Below, in pieces: positions 38,401-48,000 of a stretch of 64,000 nucleotides of DNA. The stretch is from Entophlyctis helioformis. Taxonomy: Eukaryota > Chytridiomycota > Chytridiomycetes > Chytridiales > Chytriomycetaceae. The notes beneath the pieces were generated by a model, which did no database searches, was not told the DNA's origin, and saw only the letters and a program-made list of their open reading frames with translations. The DNA is taken from assembly GCA_025526915.1 (NCBI GenBank), contig JAHLKH010000107.1, positions 28,079-92,078 of the forward strand, read 5' to 3'. The first letter of the stretch is position 1. Each line of letters opens with the position of its first letter. A program made the translations under genes and the position numbers.

Positions 38401-38764
38401 GTTCAACCTTGTGCGGTCGATGGTCAAGAGCGCCGAGGCGGCATGCAAGACGCGGGACAGCGGGGCGACCACCAGCAAGGCAGCAGACGCGCGCGTGTGT
38501 GTGCAGACGATCGAGGCGAGCCTGCTGCTGCTTGTGACGCAGACGCAGGCGCTCGAGTCGCATGGCGTGTCGGACGACGACGTGGCCGAGATACGCGGCG
38601 AGCTGCAGTCGACGCTGGACGAGCTCAGGGGCGTGCTGGAGCCCGGCGCGTCGACGGGGGCAGCGACGGCTAGCAGTGGATCGCTCGAGTTTGTGCAGTT
38701 TCTGCGCACGGTGGTTGGTGGTGGTGGTGGTGGTGGTGGTGGTCGCAGCGTGTCTGCGTGGTGA
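32402..38764 (+). CDS. NUP192: Inner-ring nucleoporin NUP192/NUP205
   Basis: Large alpha-solenoid scaffold protein of the nuclear pore inner ring. Exon 1 (from the ATG at 32402) encodes an Ala/Ser-rich leader ending in SKPVSVVST. Exon 2 begins at 32580 with TFRSLFEAVEEQALTPADLA. An in-frame intron lies at about 32953-33035. The main body is one open frame of over 1600 residues, with family-like runs such as FYYQERQSLLHLIAALYR, LASEYAYMKM-like helices and YSGWQLFEAILESYL. The frame changes near 37540 (TWEAFDCVVMTVMAFTRR follows) and then runs to the stop at 38764, ending in poly-Gly and RSVSAW. Inside, 35878-35990 reads best in another frame (PDMQTAVLRFVCGAVGRQPG), that is, two compensating indels. 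A one-base shift is also needed in exon 1. Assigned from length (about 2050 residues), start, and the NUP205-like FYYQERQ/LL motif; no other family of this size fits. Confidence 0.8.
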
Positions 38765-38854
38765 ACGAATGAATGCGTGTGCGTGTGCGTGCGTGCGTGC
38801 GTACAAAAGGCGAGGGCGGCACAGGCGAGAGTTCCCTCGTCACCAAACAATCAA

Positions 38855-40841
38855 ATGGCTCCCATTGGCGTGAGTGGATCTTGAGCGTTGGAGTGTGCCT
38901 GTGTGTGTTCGTGTGTGCGTTGTGCGTGGTGTCTGCCTGTGGTGCCTGCCTGTGGTGGTGGTGGTGGTGGTGGTTGTGCCTGCACGCCTGCACGCCACAA
39001 GCCCGCACACCCGCACACTGCTGCCTGCCTGCTTGCCGCTGCTCGCTGCTGCTGCCCGCTGCTGCTGCTGCTGCCCAGCGCCATCGTGATCAGCTGCTGC
39101 TGATCAGCTGCTGCTGCTGTCTCACGCACACACTGCTTCTCCAACCACCCACTACTACTACTGCACACAGAAAATCTACACGTACCCCAACAACCCCCGC
39201 GTGCACAAGGCGCTCATTGCCGCCAAGTACAACGGCGTCGACGTCGAGGAGGTCCACATCCAGATGGGTGTCGACAACAAGGTGCGTCTCTCGCTCTGTC
39301 TCACGCTCTGTGCCTGTCAACCCCTGTCTGACCCACCATTTTTTTCTTCTTCTTTGAATTTCTTTTCGATTCTGCTCGCAATGCCAGACGCCCGACTTCC
39401 TCGCCAAGTTCCCCCTCGGCAAGGTGCCCGCCTTTGAGGGCGCCGACAAGACGTACATCTACGAGTCGAACGCCATTGCCCACTACGGTGAGTCGCTTGC
39501 TGTTCCCGAGACTGCCACAGAGACATGCACAGAGACACACGGCGAGACCCGCACCCTCGCTCGGTGTTGCGATGATGCTATTACAGTTTATCCCTGTCCG
39601 AGACACACACACACACAACCACGTGCGGACGACTTAACGCCCTGAGCCCACACCCTGCGACGGCGGACGGCTCCCGTGTGCCTCTGCTGTCTCTCTCTCT
39701 GCCGTTCCCCGCTCTCCTGTCCAGCAACACCGCCTAACCTGCTTGACTACCTCGCTCCGCTCGCTCTCGCTCCGCTCCAGTCGCTGCCTCCAAGGACGGC
39801 TCCAAGCTCCTCGGCAAGGACCGCAAGGAGAGCGCTTACATCCAGCAGTTCCTCGCCCTCGCCGACAACGAGTTCGGCCCCGCCCAGGCCGCCTGGATCT
39901 TCCCCATCCTCGGCTTCTTCCCCCCCAACGAGGTCGCCACCAAGAAGGCCCAGGAGGACGTCAAGCGCACCCTCGCTGCCCTCGACAAGCACCTGCTCAC
40001 CCGCACCTTCCTCGCTGCCGAGCACGTGACCCTCGCCGACATTGTCCTTGCTCTGTCGCTCGTCAACTTCTACAAGCTCGTCCTCGACCCCGCCTTCCGC
40101 GCTCCCTACAAGAACGTGACCCGCTGGTTCACCACCTGTGTCAACCAGCCCCACTTCAAGGCTGTCCTTGGCACCGTTGAGCTCTGCGAGAAGGCCAAGG
40201 TTGCCGAGGTCAAGGCTGCTGCCCCCGTCGCTGCCCCCGCCCCTGCTGCCAAGGCTGCTGCCCCCGCTGCCGCCAAGCCCGCCGCCGCCGCCGTCGAGAA
40301 GCCCAAGAAGAAGAAGGACGATGACGAGGAGGAGGAGGAGTCGTTTGCCGACGAGAAGCCCAAGGGCAAGAACCCCCTCGACCTGCTCCCCAAGTCGTCG
40401 CTCGTCATGGACGACTGGAAGCGCTTCTACTCAAACAACGAGACCCGCCCCACCGCCTGCGACTGGTTCTGGAAGAACTTTGACCCCCAGGGCTACTCGC
40501 TCTGGCGCGTCGACTACAAGTACAACGACGAGCTCGCCCTCACGTTCATGTCGTCGAACCTCATTGGCGGCTTCTTCCAGCGTCTCGAGTCGGCCCGCAA
40601 GTACGCTTTCGGCTCGCTTGTCATTCTCGGCGAGGACAACAACAACCAGATTACCGGCTTCTTCATGTTCCGCGGCAACGAGGTGCCGTTTGAGGTGACT
40701 GACTGCCCCGACTACCCCTCGTACACGTTCACCCGTGCCTCGCACGAGAACGCCAAGGACAAGGCCGACTTTGAGGCCATCATTGCCTGGGACGATGTCA
40801 TTTACGGCAAGAAGTTTGCCGACGGCAAGATCTTCAAGTAG
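38855..40841 (+). CDS. TEF4: Translation elongation factor 1B subunit gamma
   Basis: Structural subunit of the eEF1B exchange complex for eEF1A. Exon 1 (38855-38869) encodes only MAPIG. A 301-nt intron follows, the longest in the window. Exon 2 (39171-39281) encodes [18 protein letters not shown]. Exon 3 (39388-39487) encodes [18 protein letters not shown] and [11 protein letters not shown]. Exon 4 (39781-40841) encodes the rest of the GST-like domain ([19 protein letters not shown]), a charged Ala/Pro/Lys hinge and the conserved EF1G C-terminal domain with [14 protein letters not shown] and [16 protein letters not shown], ending FADGKIFK and TAG. All joins are in phase with GT-AG borders. 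Codon use is strongly C-ending, as expected for a highly expressed gene. Confidence 0.97.
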
Positions 40842-40915
40842 ATCTGTCGTCTCCCACAAACTGGCATGAATGAATCGACTGTTTGTTTCATTGCAACGAT
40901 GCTACGATGAGACGG

Positions 40916-42098
40916 TTACGCGCCTAATTTTAGCGGTGCTGTTGTTGTGTGTAGTCTGTTAGTTTGTGCACACACAATACATGGGTCAGAGTGCCGTACC
41001 TTCGGGCTTGGCAGGCTCAGCAGGCATGGCACCGGGGAGCTCAACGCCCGCCGACGGCAGCTCGGGCACGTAGCTGGGTCCTGCAGGTACGCAGGCGTGT
41101 CCTCGCCCAGCCCCAGCTCGTCCATCGTCATGTCATCACCGAGCGCGTCCAGCTCGGCCTCGAGATCCGCCTCGTCGATATCGTCGGGCAGCCCGTACGA
41201 GCGGCCCAGCGTCTCCTGCACCTCGTTGGCCTGCTCCAGCAGATCTTCCAAGTCGTCCTGCATTTTCTGTTGTTGTGTGTGTGAGTGTGTGTGTGAGTAT
41301 GGGAGAGTGAGTGTGGGAGAGGGGAAAGAGAGACCCACACACCTCGATCTTGTCCAGGTTGACGGCCTTGTACTGCTGTCGGAGCGCCTTGTTGGCACTC
41401 TGCATGGCATCCAGCGTCACCATGGTGTTCTTGAGGTTCTCTGTCGCCATGGCCGCTGTTTATGCATCGGTTGTTAGTGAAGAGTCGACGAGGGATGTGG
41501 CAGAGAGATGGCGCAGAGAGATGGAAGGGACCACCCACCACCCACCTTGCTCCATGTTGAACGTCTGCTGCATCAGCGTGTCGCGTTGCCCCTCGTACAG
41601 CTTCTTCTGCTTGAGCACGCGCATGGCTTTCTGCTTGACGGCGTTCTGTTTTGTCCGGTGCCCAGTGTCGCCATGCCACCGCCATGCATGGTCAGCCCCC
41701 ACACACACACACACGCATCGCAGACAAGAGACGCAGCGCACCTTGCCCGGTCCGTCGCGCATGACCTTCATCTGGTCCTTGTACTTGATGAGCTCGGCAT
41801 CCAGCTTCTTGATCTTGACTTCGACAGAGTCGACTCGTGTGTCTGTCTGCAATGTGGTGGTGTGTCAGTCCCGCTCTCTGTGTCTGTCTGCCTCTCTCTG
41901 TGCGTGTCTCTCTCTGTGCGTGTCTCTATCCGCCTCTTGCTGGACCCTGGTTGCTGCCTTCGTTGTTGCCGTCTCTGCGTCGTCGTCGTCGTCGTTGAGC
42001 GTTGGGCATGAGACGCAAGTGACACTCACCGCTGTGATGGCGTCCGTCAGCGTCGCCTTTGGCGCAACGGGTTTGGAAGTGCCAAAGAAGCGGTTCAT
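40916..42098 (-). CDS. VPS60: ESCRT-III related protein VPS60/CHMP5
   Basis: Snf7-family protein acting with Vta1/Vps4 in multivesicular body sorting and membrane scission. Exon 1 (42098 to about 42031) gives [20 protein letters not shown]. Exon 2 (41846-41742) gives [20 protein letters not shown] and RDGPGK. The next exons give [47 protein letters not shown], and [20 protein letters not shown] with the acidic [18 protein letters not shown] helix. The C-terminal region changes frame once (near 41075, one missing base) to reach [18 protein letters not shown] last small exon gives PLKLGA with stop at 40916. The order is colinear with human CHMP5 throughout. It converges on TEF4 with 74 nt between stops. 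Confidence 0.94.
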
Positions 42099-42224
42099 TG
42101 AAGGGGCTGACTCTCTGTGTGTGTGTGTCTGTGTGGGCGGGCGGGTCTGCGCCAAGGAATGCCGAGAGGATGTCGAGCGGATGTCGAGCGGATGGGCAAG
42201 TTGGCGGCAGATCTACCAAACACA

Positions 42225-43480
42225 TTACGCTCCAATAAACGCCGACAGCTGCCACTTGGGATAGACAACCTGTATGCACGCATGGATCAGCATGCTGGAC
42301 GACGGGCAGATCTAACCAGACTCGGACTCAATCGTACCTTGTTGGCTGCGCCCTTCTTGTCCTTGGCAGAGTCGCTGTGCATGTGGTCGCGCACCACAGT
42401 CGCCTGCGCCACCAGCCGCTCAATGGCCGTCTGCGACGGCGCTCCGTGGTACGCTGCGCGTCCGTCCGTCCGTCCGTCCGACTGCGGTCAGCACACGAAC
42501 CCCCACTCGACTCGCCACCACAAGGCGGCATCTGCCGACTTACAGAGAATGTACGAGTTGAGGGCAGATGCCACCTGCTCGCGGCGTGTCTGCGACATGT
42601 ACGGCGACAGCGGCGATGCCTCGGGGTTCGTGTACGCAATGAGGGCGATCACGTCCTGCAGGCTCTCCGAGTACTTTGGGTTCATGTACGCAAACTTGCC
42701 GAGCTCTGCCCGTACACCATTGACGAGTCAGTTCAATGATCAATGCGAGTACAGCCAGCCAAACACACACACACCTTCTTGGGCAAACGCAAGCGCCTCG
42801 GGTGCGCTGCGACGCATGTACTCGATAAACTGCTGGCACTGCAGCGCGAACCTGACGTCCAGCGCCTCGACCGTGCCTGCACTCAGCATCCCCGGAAACG
42901 TCTGCTCGCAGTATCCGATCGCTTCCGTCATCTTGCCCGCCAGCACCAGCCCGACCAGGTACTTGCGTGCCTCGAGCGTGCGCACGGGCCCGTCCGCACT
43001 GCCCGCTGATCCGCCTGCCGCTGCCGCCAGTAGCGGCGTGGGCTGCGGGACGACCGCCATGCCGCCGACCGCCAGGCTCGACGACGTGTCGGTCATGGGA
43101 TGGTCGCCGTCTGCATTGCTGTTGTTGTTGTTGCTGTTGCTGCTGCGGCTCGGTGGCACAGCAGCACTGTCGTTGCTGTCATCGACATCCATGTCGGCCG
43201 TCGTCTGCGCATCCGTGGCCAGCCCGCCTACACCACCACGGCCGTTGACACCACCACCACCAGTGCCGCTACCAGTGCCGCTCGTGCCCGACTTGAACCG
43301 CTGGCGGTCCAGCTGGGCGGCACTCCCGAACGAGTAGGCCGTCGCCGAGTAGCAGTTGTGGACCAGGTAGTCGTAGATAAGCGCATGCACGGTGTCGGGC
43401 TCGGGTGGCGGCGTCTGCTCGTACGCCTCGATGGCTGCGTCGTCGGTCTGCTGGTGTATGCCCTGCGCTCCTGTTGCCAT
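42225..43480 (-). CDS. LisH-CTLH-CRA domain protein (GID/CTLH ubiquitin ligase type, RanBPM-like without SPRY)
   Basis: Start at 43480 (MATGAQGIHQQTDDAA). LisH segment TVHALIYDYLVHNCYSATAY (about residue 30-50), closest to the RanBPM version. Then an about 90-residue Gly/Ser/Asn-rich insert. CTLH segment KYLVGLVLAGKMTEAIGYCE to CQQFIEYMRRSAPEALAFAQ. After introns, the CRA part ELGKFAYMNPKYSESLQDVI and SQTRREQVASALNSYIL, AYHGAPSQTAIERLVAQATV, and a last exon VVYPKWQLSAFIGA ending at 42225. Such proteins are scaffold subunits of the GID/CTLH E3 ligase. RanBPM/Gid1 usually has an N-terminal SPRY domain for substrate receptors, and none is present upstream. The last exon (YPK) recalls Gid8. It could be a Gid8 paralogue. 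Confidence 0.83.
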
Positions 43481-43809
43481 GGTTGTTGCTGTTGCTGTCG
43501 TTGGTGTTGTCGTTGTCGTCGTCGTTGACAAGGATTGGATGGAGAGTTTGGCGGCAGGCTGAAAGCTTGCTTGTGGCGACGATCTGGCTGGATCTGGATT
43601 GTTGCAGGTGGTGGCGGGCGACTTCGACCGACGTCCTCTGCTGCTGCATCGACGGCACATGCAGACAGCAGACAGCCAGACAGCCAGCAGCCAGCGCCAG
43701 CACCAGGCAGCCCTGCGCAACAGGCGAGCCGCACCACCACCGCCTGGATCTGGCTCAACGTCGCGTTCCAGCCACCGCGTCCATCTTGCCCAACCGCACA
43801 ACAACCGCG
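43481..43809. other. Intergenic spacer
   Basis: Between divergent starts of the LisH-CTLH-CRA gene and ankyrin copy D. GTT/GTC-rich near 43485-43530. Nothing else was recognised. Confidence 0.45.
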
Positions 43810-44716
43810 ATGTCTGCCAGCAGCAGCAAGGACAGCAAGGACAGCGAGCCGCATCCGTCTGGCAGCAGTCTCTGGACCAGCGTGCCTGCAGATGTCCAGC
43901 CAGCGACTCCACGGTGTCAGGCTCCTTTGCTCTGTTTGTCAATGGCATGCTCGACAGCGACAGCCTCCTGCTCGACGACGTCGTCCGTGTGTTGTGGCGA
44001 GACGCCATCACACTCGACTGGCAGGGCGACCTGCAACTGCTGCCAGACGCATGGCTCGGTTCTGACAGCCACGGCGACTTGCTGCTCGTCAAGACACGCT
44101 CCATGTCCACCGTCTGCGAGCACGGTTGCCAGAGCAGGACAGCGACCGGCGCGAGTTCCTTGAGAGCATCAACTGCGACTCGGCCGGGCGAGTTCAACAC
44201 GCTGCCCATGGACGGCTGCCTCCTCGATGCTGTCCATGTGCAACGGCTGGTGGGATCTGCTCGACTTTCAGCATGCGATTGCTCTTGGCTGGATGGCTAT
44301 TGCTCATGGCACACCGGCCTGCTGTGCCACCTTGTCAAGGGAGCACGCGTCGACCTTAGCAGTACGCACTGTTGATGGCTATGCAGCATGGACAAGGCGG
44401 CTTGCAACGGCCATCTTGCATTGACCAGATGCTGCACGAGGCAGGAAGCGCTGCCTGCACCACACATGCCATGGACCATGCTGCTGCCTGTGGGCATCTG
44501 GATGTGATCGTGTGGCTGCATCAGCACAGGACGGAAGGCTGCACTTGGCAGGCGATGGCGAATGCTGCCAAGCATGGCCATCTCGCGGTCGTCGAGTTCC
44601 TGCATGTCAACTCTCGTGAAGGCGATGCTGACAGAGCGGCTTGGTGGGCGAGGAAGAAGGGCCACGGCCACATTGCCTGCTGGCTGCATGAGCATCCTCG
44701 CCATGAGCAGATCTGA
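43810..44716 (+). pseudogene. Ankyrin 28-residue family, copy D, decayed
   Basis: Homology to copy A is spread over all three plus frames. Segments in order: MSASSSKDSKDSEPHPSGS and SLWTSVPADV; then VSGSFALFVNGMLDSDSLLL with ITLDWQGDLQLLPDAWLG; then PEQDSDRREFLESIN; then CNGWWDLLDFQHAIALGWMA; then a final open frame with MDHAAACGHLDVIVWLHQHR and two or three 28-residue units, ending at 44716. At least four frame changes and the loss of most repeats (three remain, against about 19) mark it as a relic, although the frame of the last segment is clean. The family signature DWQGDL and GW-DLLDF are retained. Confidence 0.75.
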
Positions 44717-45035
44717 CGCAGGTGGCTGACAAAACACTTGCAGTGCCGACCTGCCTGCCCACTTGCCAGCCAGAAGTGCATCCGGCAGTGGCTGTCCACC
44801 AGTGCTCGCAGCAGACAGCCACACAGCCCCATCAGCAACACGGGACCATTTGACTTGTGATGCGGCTGTTGTCGATGACCACTGGCTTGGACTGGTCAGG
44901 TGGCGTTGTCTCCAAAACAACAACCAAACGCCTGGTGAGCGGCGGAACTGTGTGGCATCTGGCGTCTGCAGGTTGCTGACGGTGCACTGGAGCAAGGCTT
45001 CACCAAGAGACCAAGAAATAGACCCAGGGACAACC
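44717..45035. other. Intergenic spacer
   Basis: 319 nt upstream of the pseudokinase-LRR gene; presumably its promoter. No element was recognised. Confidence 0.4.
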
Positions 45036-48000
45036 ATGACCGTCAGCCCCAACAGCAGCCCGCCGAACAGCCCGTCGTCCGTCAACAAGAACCCGCGTGT
45101 TGACGGCATCATCACCAAGCCGCCTCGAGCCATCGCTGCTCCAAGTGTGGCCGCCAGCAGCAGCAAGAGCAAGCTGAGCAAGTGGTACGACCGCCTCGCC
45201 TGCGGCAGCGAGCTCGACAATAACCCACCAACGGCTCCTGCCAAGAGCGCCTCGTCCTCTTCCTCGACCGTCGAGGATGACGAGCAGAGATCCGCTCCTC
45301 CAAGAGCTGTGCCAATCAGCAGCGCCGTTGTGGCTGCAGGCGATTCCAACAAGGTATGGCCGTGCACACTGCTGCTGCTGCTGCTGTTGACTGACACACA
45401 CACACACACACACCGTTTCGCTCTAAGCTCGTGGATATGCTCAAGAACGAGACGCAGCGTCTCGAGTCGATGGATCTCTCCAAGCCTGACGATTTGGCCA
45501 GCACCATCAACAGCCTTGCTGGCAGGCTGTTCGAGTTGCAGAGCCAGATCCTCGAGGATGCCCGTTCTGCTTCCGCTATCGTTGAAGACGAATCGCAGGC
45601 ACAGGCTGCCAAGTCAGCCATGGCAGATGCAGCGTTCAACAAGCTCGAGAGCGTACTTGGATCTGCACTCGAGAACCAAGAGACGCTCACGACCGCCTGC
45701 AACTCGTTCCTCAAGGAAGTTGGCGAGGACGAGATCGACTTTGACACGGCCACCGTCTCCAACATCGCCACGCTGTCGTCGTCCGTTGTCGAGTTTGTCG
45801 ACATGATCCGCAAGGCTCCCAAGAAGACCGACGGCAGCAGGGTCAAGGCCGTCACGCGCTTCCTCGCCACCAACGGTCTCGAAGTCGCCTCGACCGTCAT
45901 CTCTGCTGCCAAGGCTGCGTCGCAGTTTGTGCCGATCCCAGGCATTGCCGTCGCCATTGGCATCATCGACAACATCCTCAGCAACATCAAGGACGGCGTG
46001 GACAGCATTGCCAGTCTGAAGGACTTCCTGGCCGACCTCAAGGAACTCAAGGCGATCCTTGCACCGATGGCCAACCAGTGGTTCTCTGCCGATGTGCGCG
46101 GCAAGTGCGTCGAGCTCGTGGATCTGCTCAAGGAGGTTCAGGCATCCATCGAGGCTGGCACCAGCACGACCGGCAGCTGGTTCGGGTTTTTGACTGGAGC
46201 CAAGGGGGCGAGGTCGAAGCCCAGATCAGAGGATACAAATCCGTCTTGCCAAGATCAAGGAGGTGCGTGACGATCGCTTTGCTCTCATGGATCTGTGCAC
46301 TTGGCTGACTGACACACTTCACCCACCAGCTGATCTCGCTCGCCATGCAAGTGGACTCTGCTGTCATGCTCATGCACACGGCCAAGAAACTCAACCTGAT
46401 CGACACCAAGACAGACAAGATCCTGCAGTGCGTGTTGCTGCCAGTGGCTGCCACCACCACACCATGCCCATCCACTGACACGCGACGCACTGCAGATTCC
46501 TCCGTCCGCGTACTCTCCACCTTCGCCATGACGACTTTCTCATCTCAGAAGTCCCTGAAGACTCCAAGGGCACATTCACGGTGTACAAGGCCAAGATGGA
46601 TGGCAACGAGATCATTGTCAAGGAGTTCAAGCACAGCTTGGACGATGCTTTGTGCACCAGTATCGAGTACGAGGCACGCCAGTGGTTCAAGCTCAGTCAC
46701 GCCAACCTGCTGCCCATCACAGGCATCTGTCTCAAGGGCAAGGACAGCCGGAAGCCATTCATTGCCATGCCATACATGGACTACAATCTCGAGTCGTACT
46801 TGGCCAACACCCAAATCAACCACCAAACAGTGTCTACGCATTCTGGCTCGTATTGCGCGCGGCCTCAAGTACCTGCATCTCTATGCACCTGGTGCACCAG
46901 TCGTCCATGGCAGTCTCTCCATGAGCCGCATCCATCTCGGTCAGTCGACCGTCTTGTTGTTGTTGCTGATGCCAACTGGCGGGCACTCACACAGACACGA
47001 CAGACTCCAAGGGCAAGAAGGTCAAGATCAGTGTCGGCATGCAGTCTATTCACGCCTTGGCAGGATCCACCCACAGTGCCAATGATGCCAAGTACATGGC
47101 GCCTGAAGCCAAAGCAAGAGGAATTGGACAAGGCAACAATGCCAGCATCGGCAACCCTCAAGACCAGTCCATGGACAAGGCGGATGAACAGCAGAAGCTT
47201 CAGCCATCTGTTGATGTCTATTCGTTTGGCGTCCTTGCTCAGGATGTCTTGGCAATGGCGGCCGACCAACTTCAGCCACCAGACAACATCAGTGCCAATG
47301 CATGGCAGAGTCTGCAGGATACTCTCAAGACCTGCCTCAACATCAAGCCTGACGGTCGCCCCAACTTTTCCAAAATTGTTGAGGACTTGGCCATGGCAAC
47401 CAGGCCGGTTGATGGTATGCCATTGCTTGTGCTCTGTTCATCCACCAGCTGTTTGCTTACTTCTTTGTGTTCAAATGACAGGTGGTGCTGTCAAGGTGCA
47501 AGATGGAGCATCTGATCTCGAAATCTTGTGTGCCATCTTCCCAGAGTGGGCCAAGGACAGTGAGATCACAGTCAACTCTGAGCGTCCACCAGGCGAGCTG
47601 ATGAACCTCTATGACGATTCTGCCAAATGCATTATTCCAAAGTGGCAAATGGAGTGGAATGAGCAGCACAAGTTGACTGCCCTGTAAGTATTGCTGGCTG
47701 CATGCTAGTTGACAAGCAACTGATGCATCAAACATTGCTTTGAGCAAACAGGCGGTTGACTGGTTGCAGTCTGTCTGGCAATATCCCCAAGGACATTGGA
47801 CGCCTGAGGATGCTCAAGGAGCTGTGGCTTGACCAGAATGAGTTTGATGGTGAAATCCCACCAGGCATCTGCCAGCTGACCAAGTTGACATCATTGTGAG
47901 TATGCTTTCATATGGCCGGCTGGATGTGGCACTCTGGCTGACATTGAGCAACAGGCGGCTTGGACAAAACAACCTGAAGGGATCTGTGCCACACTTTATC

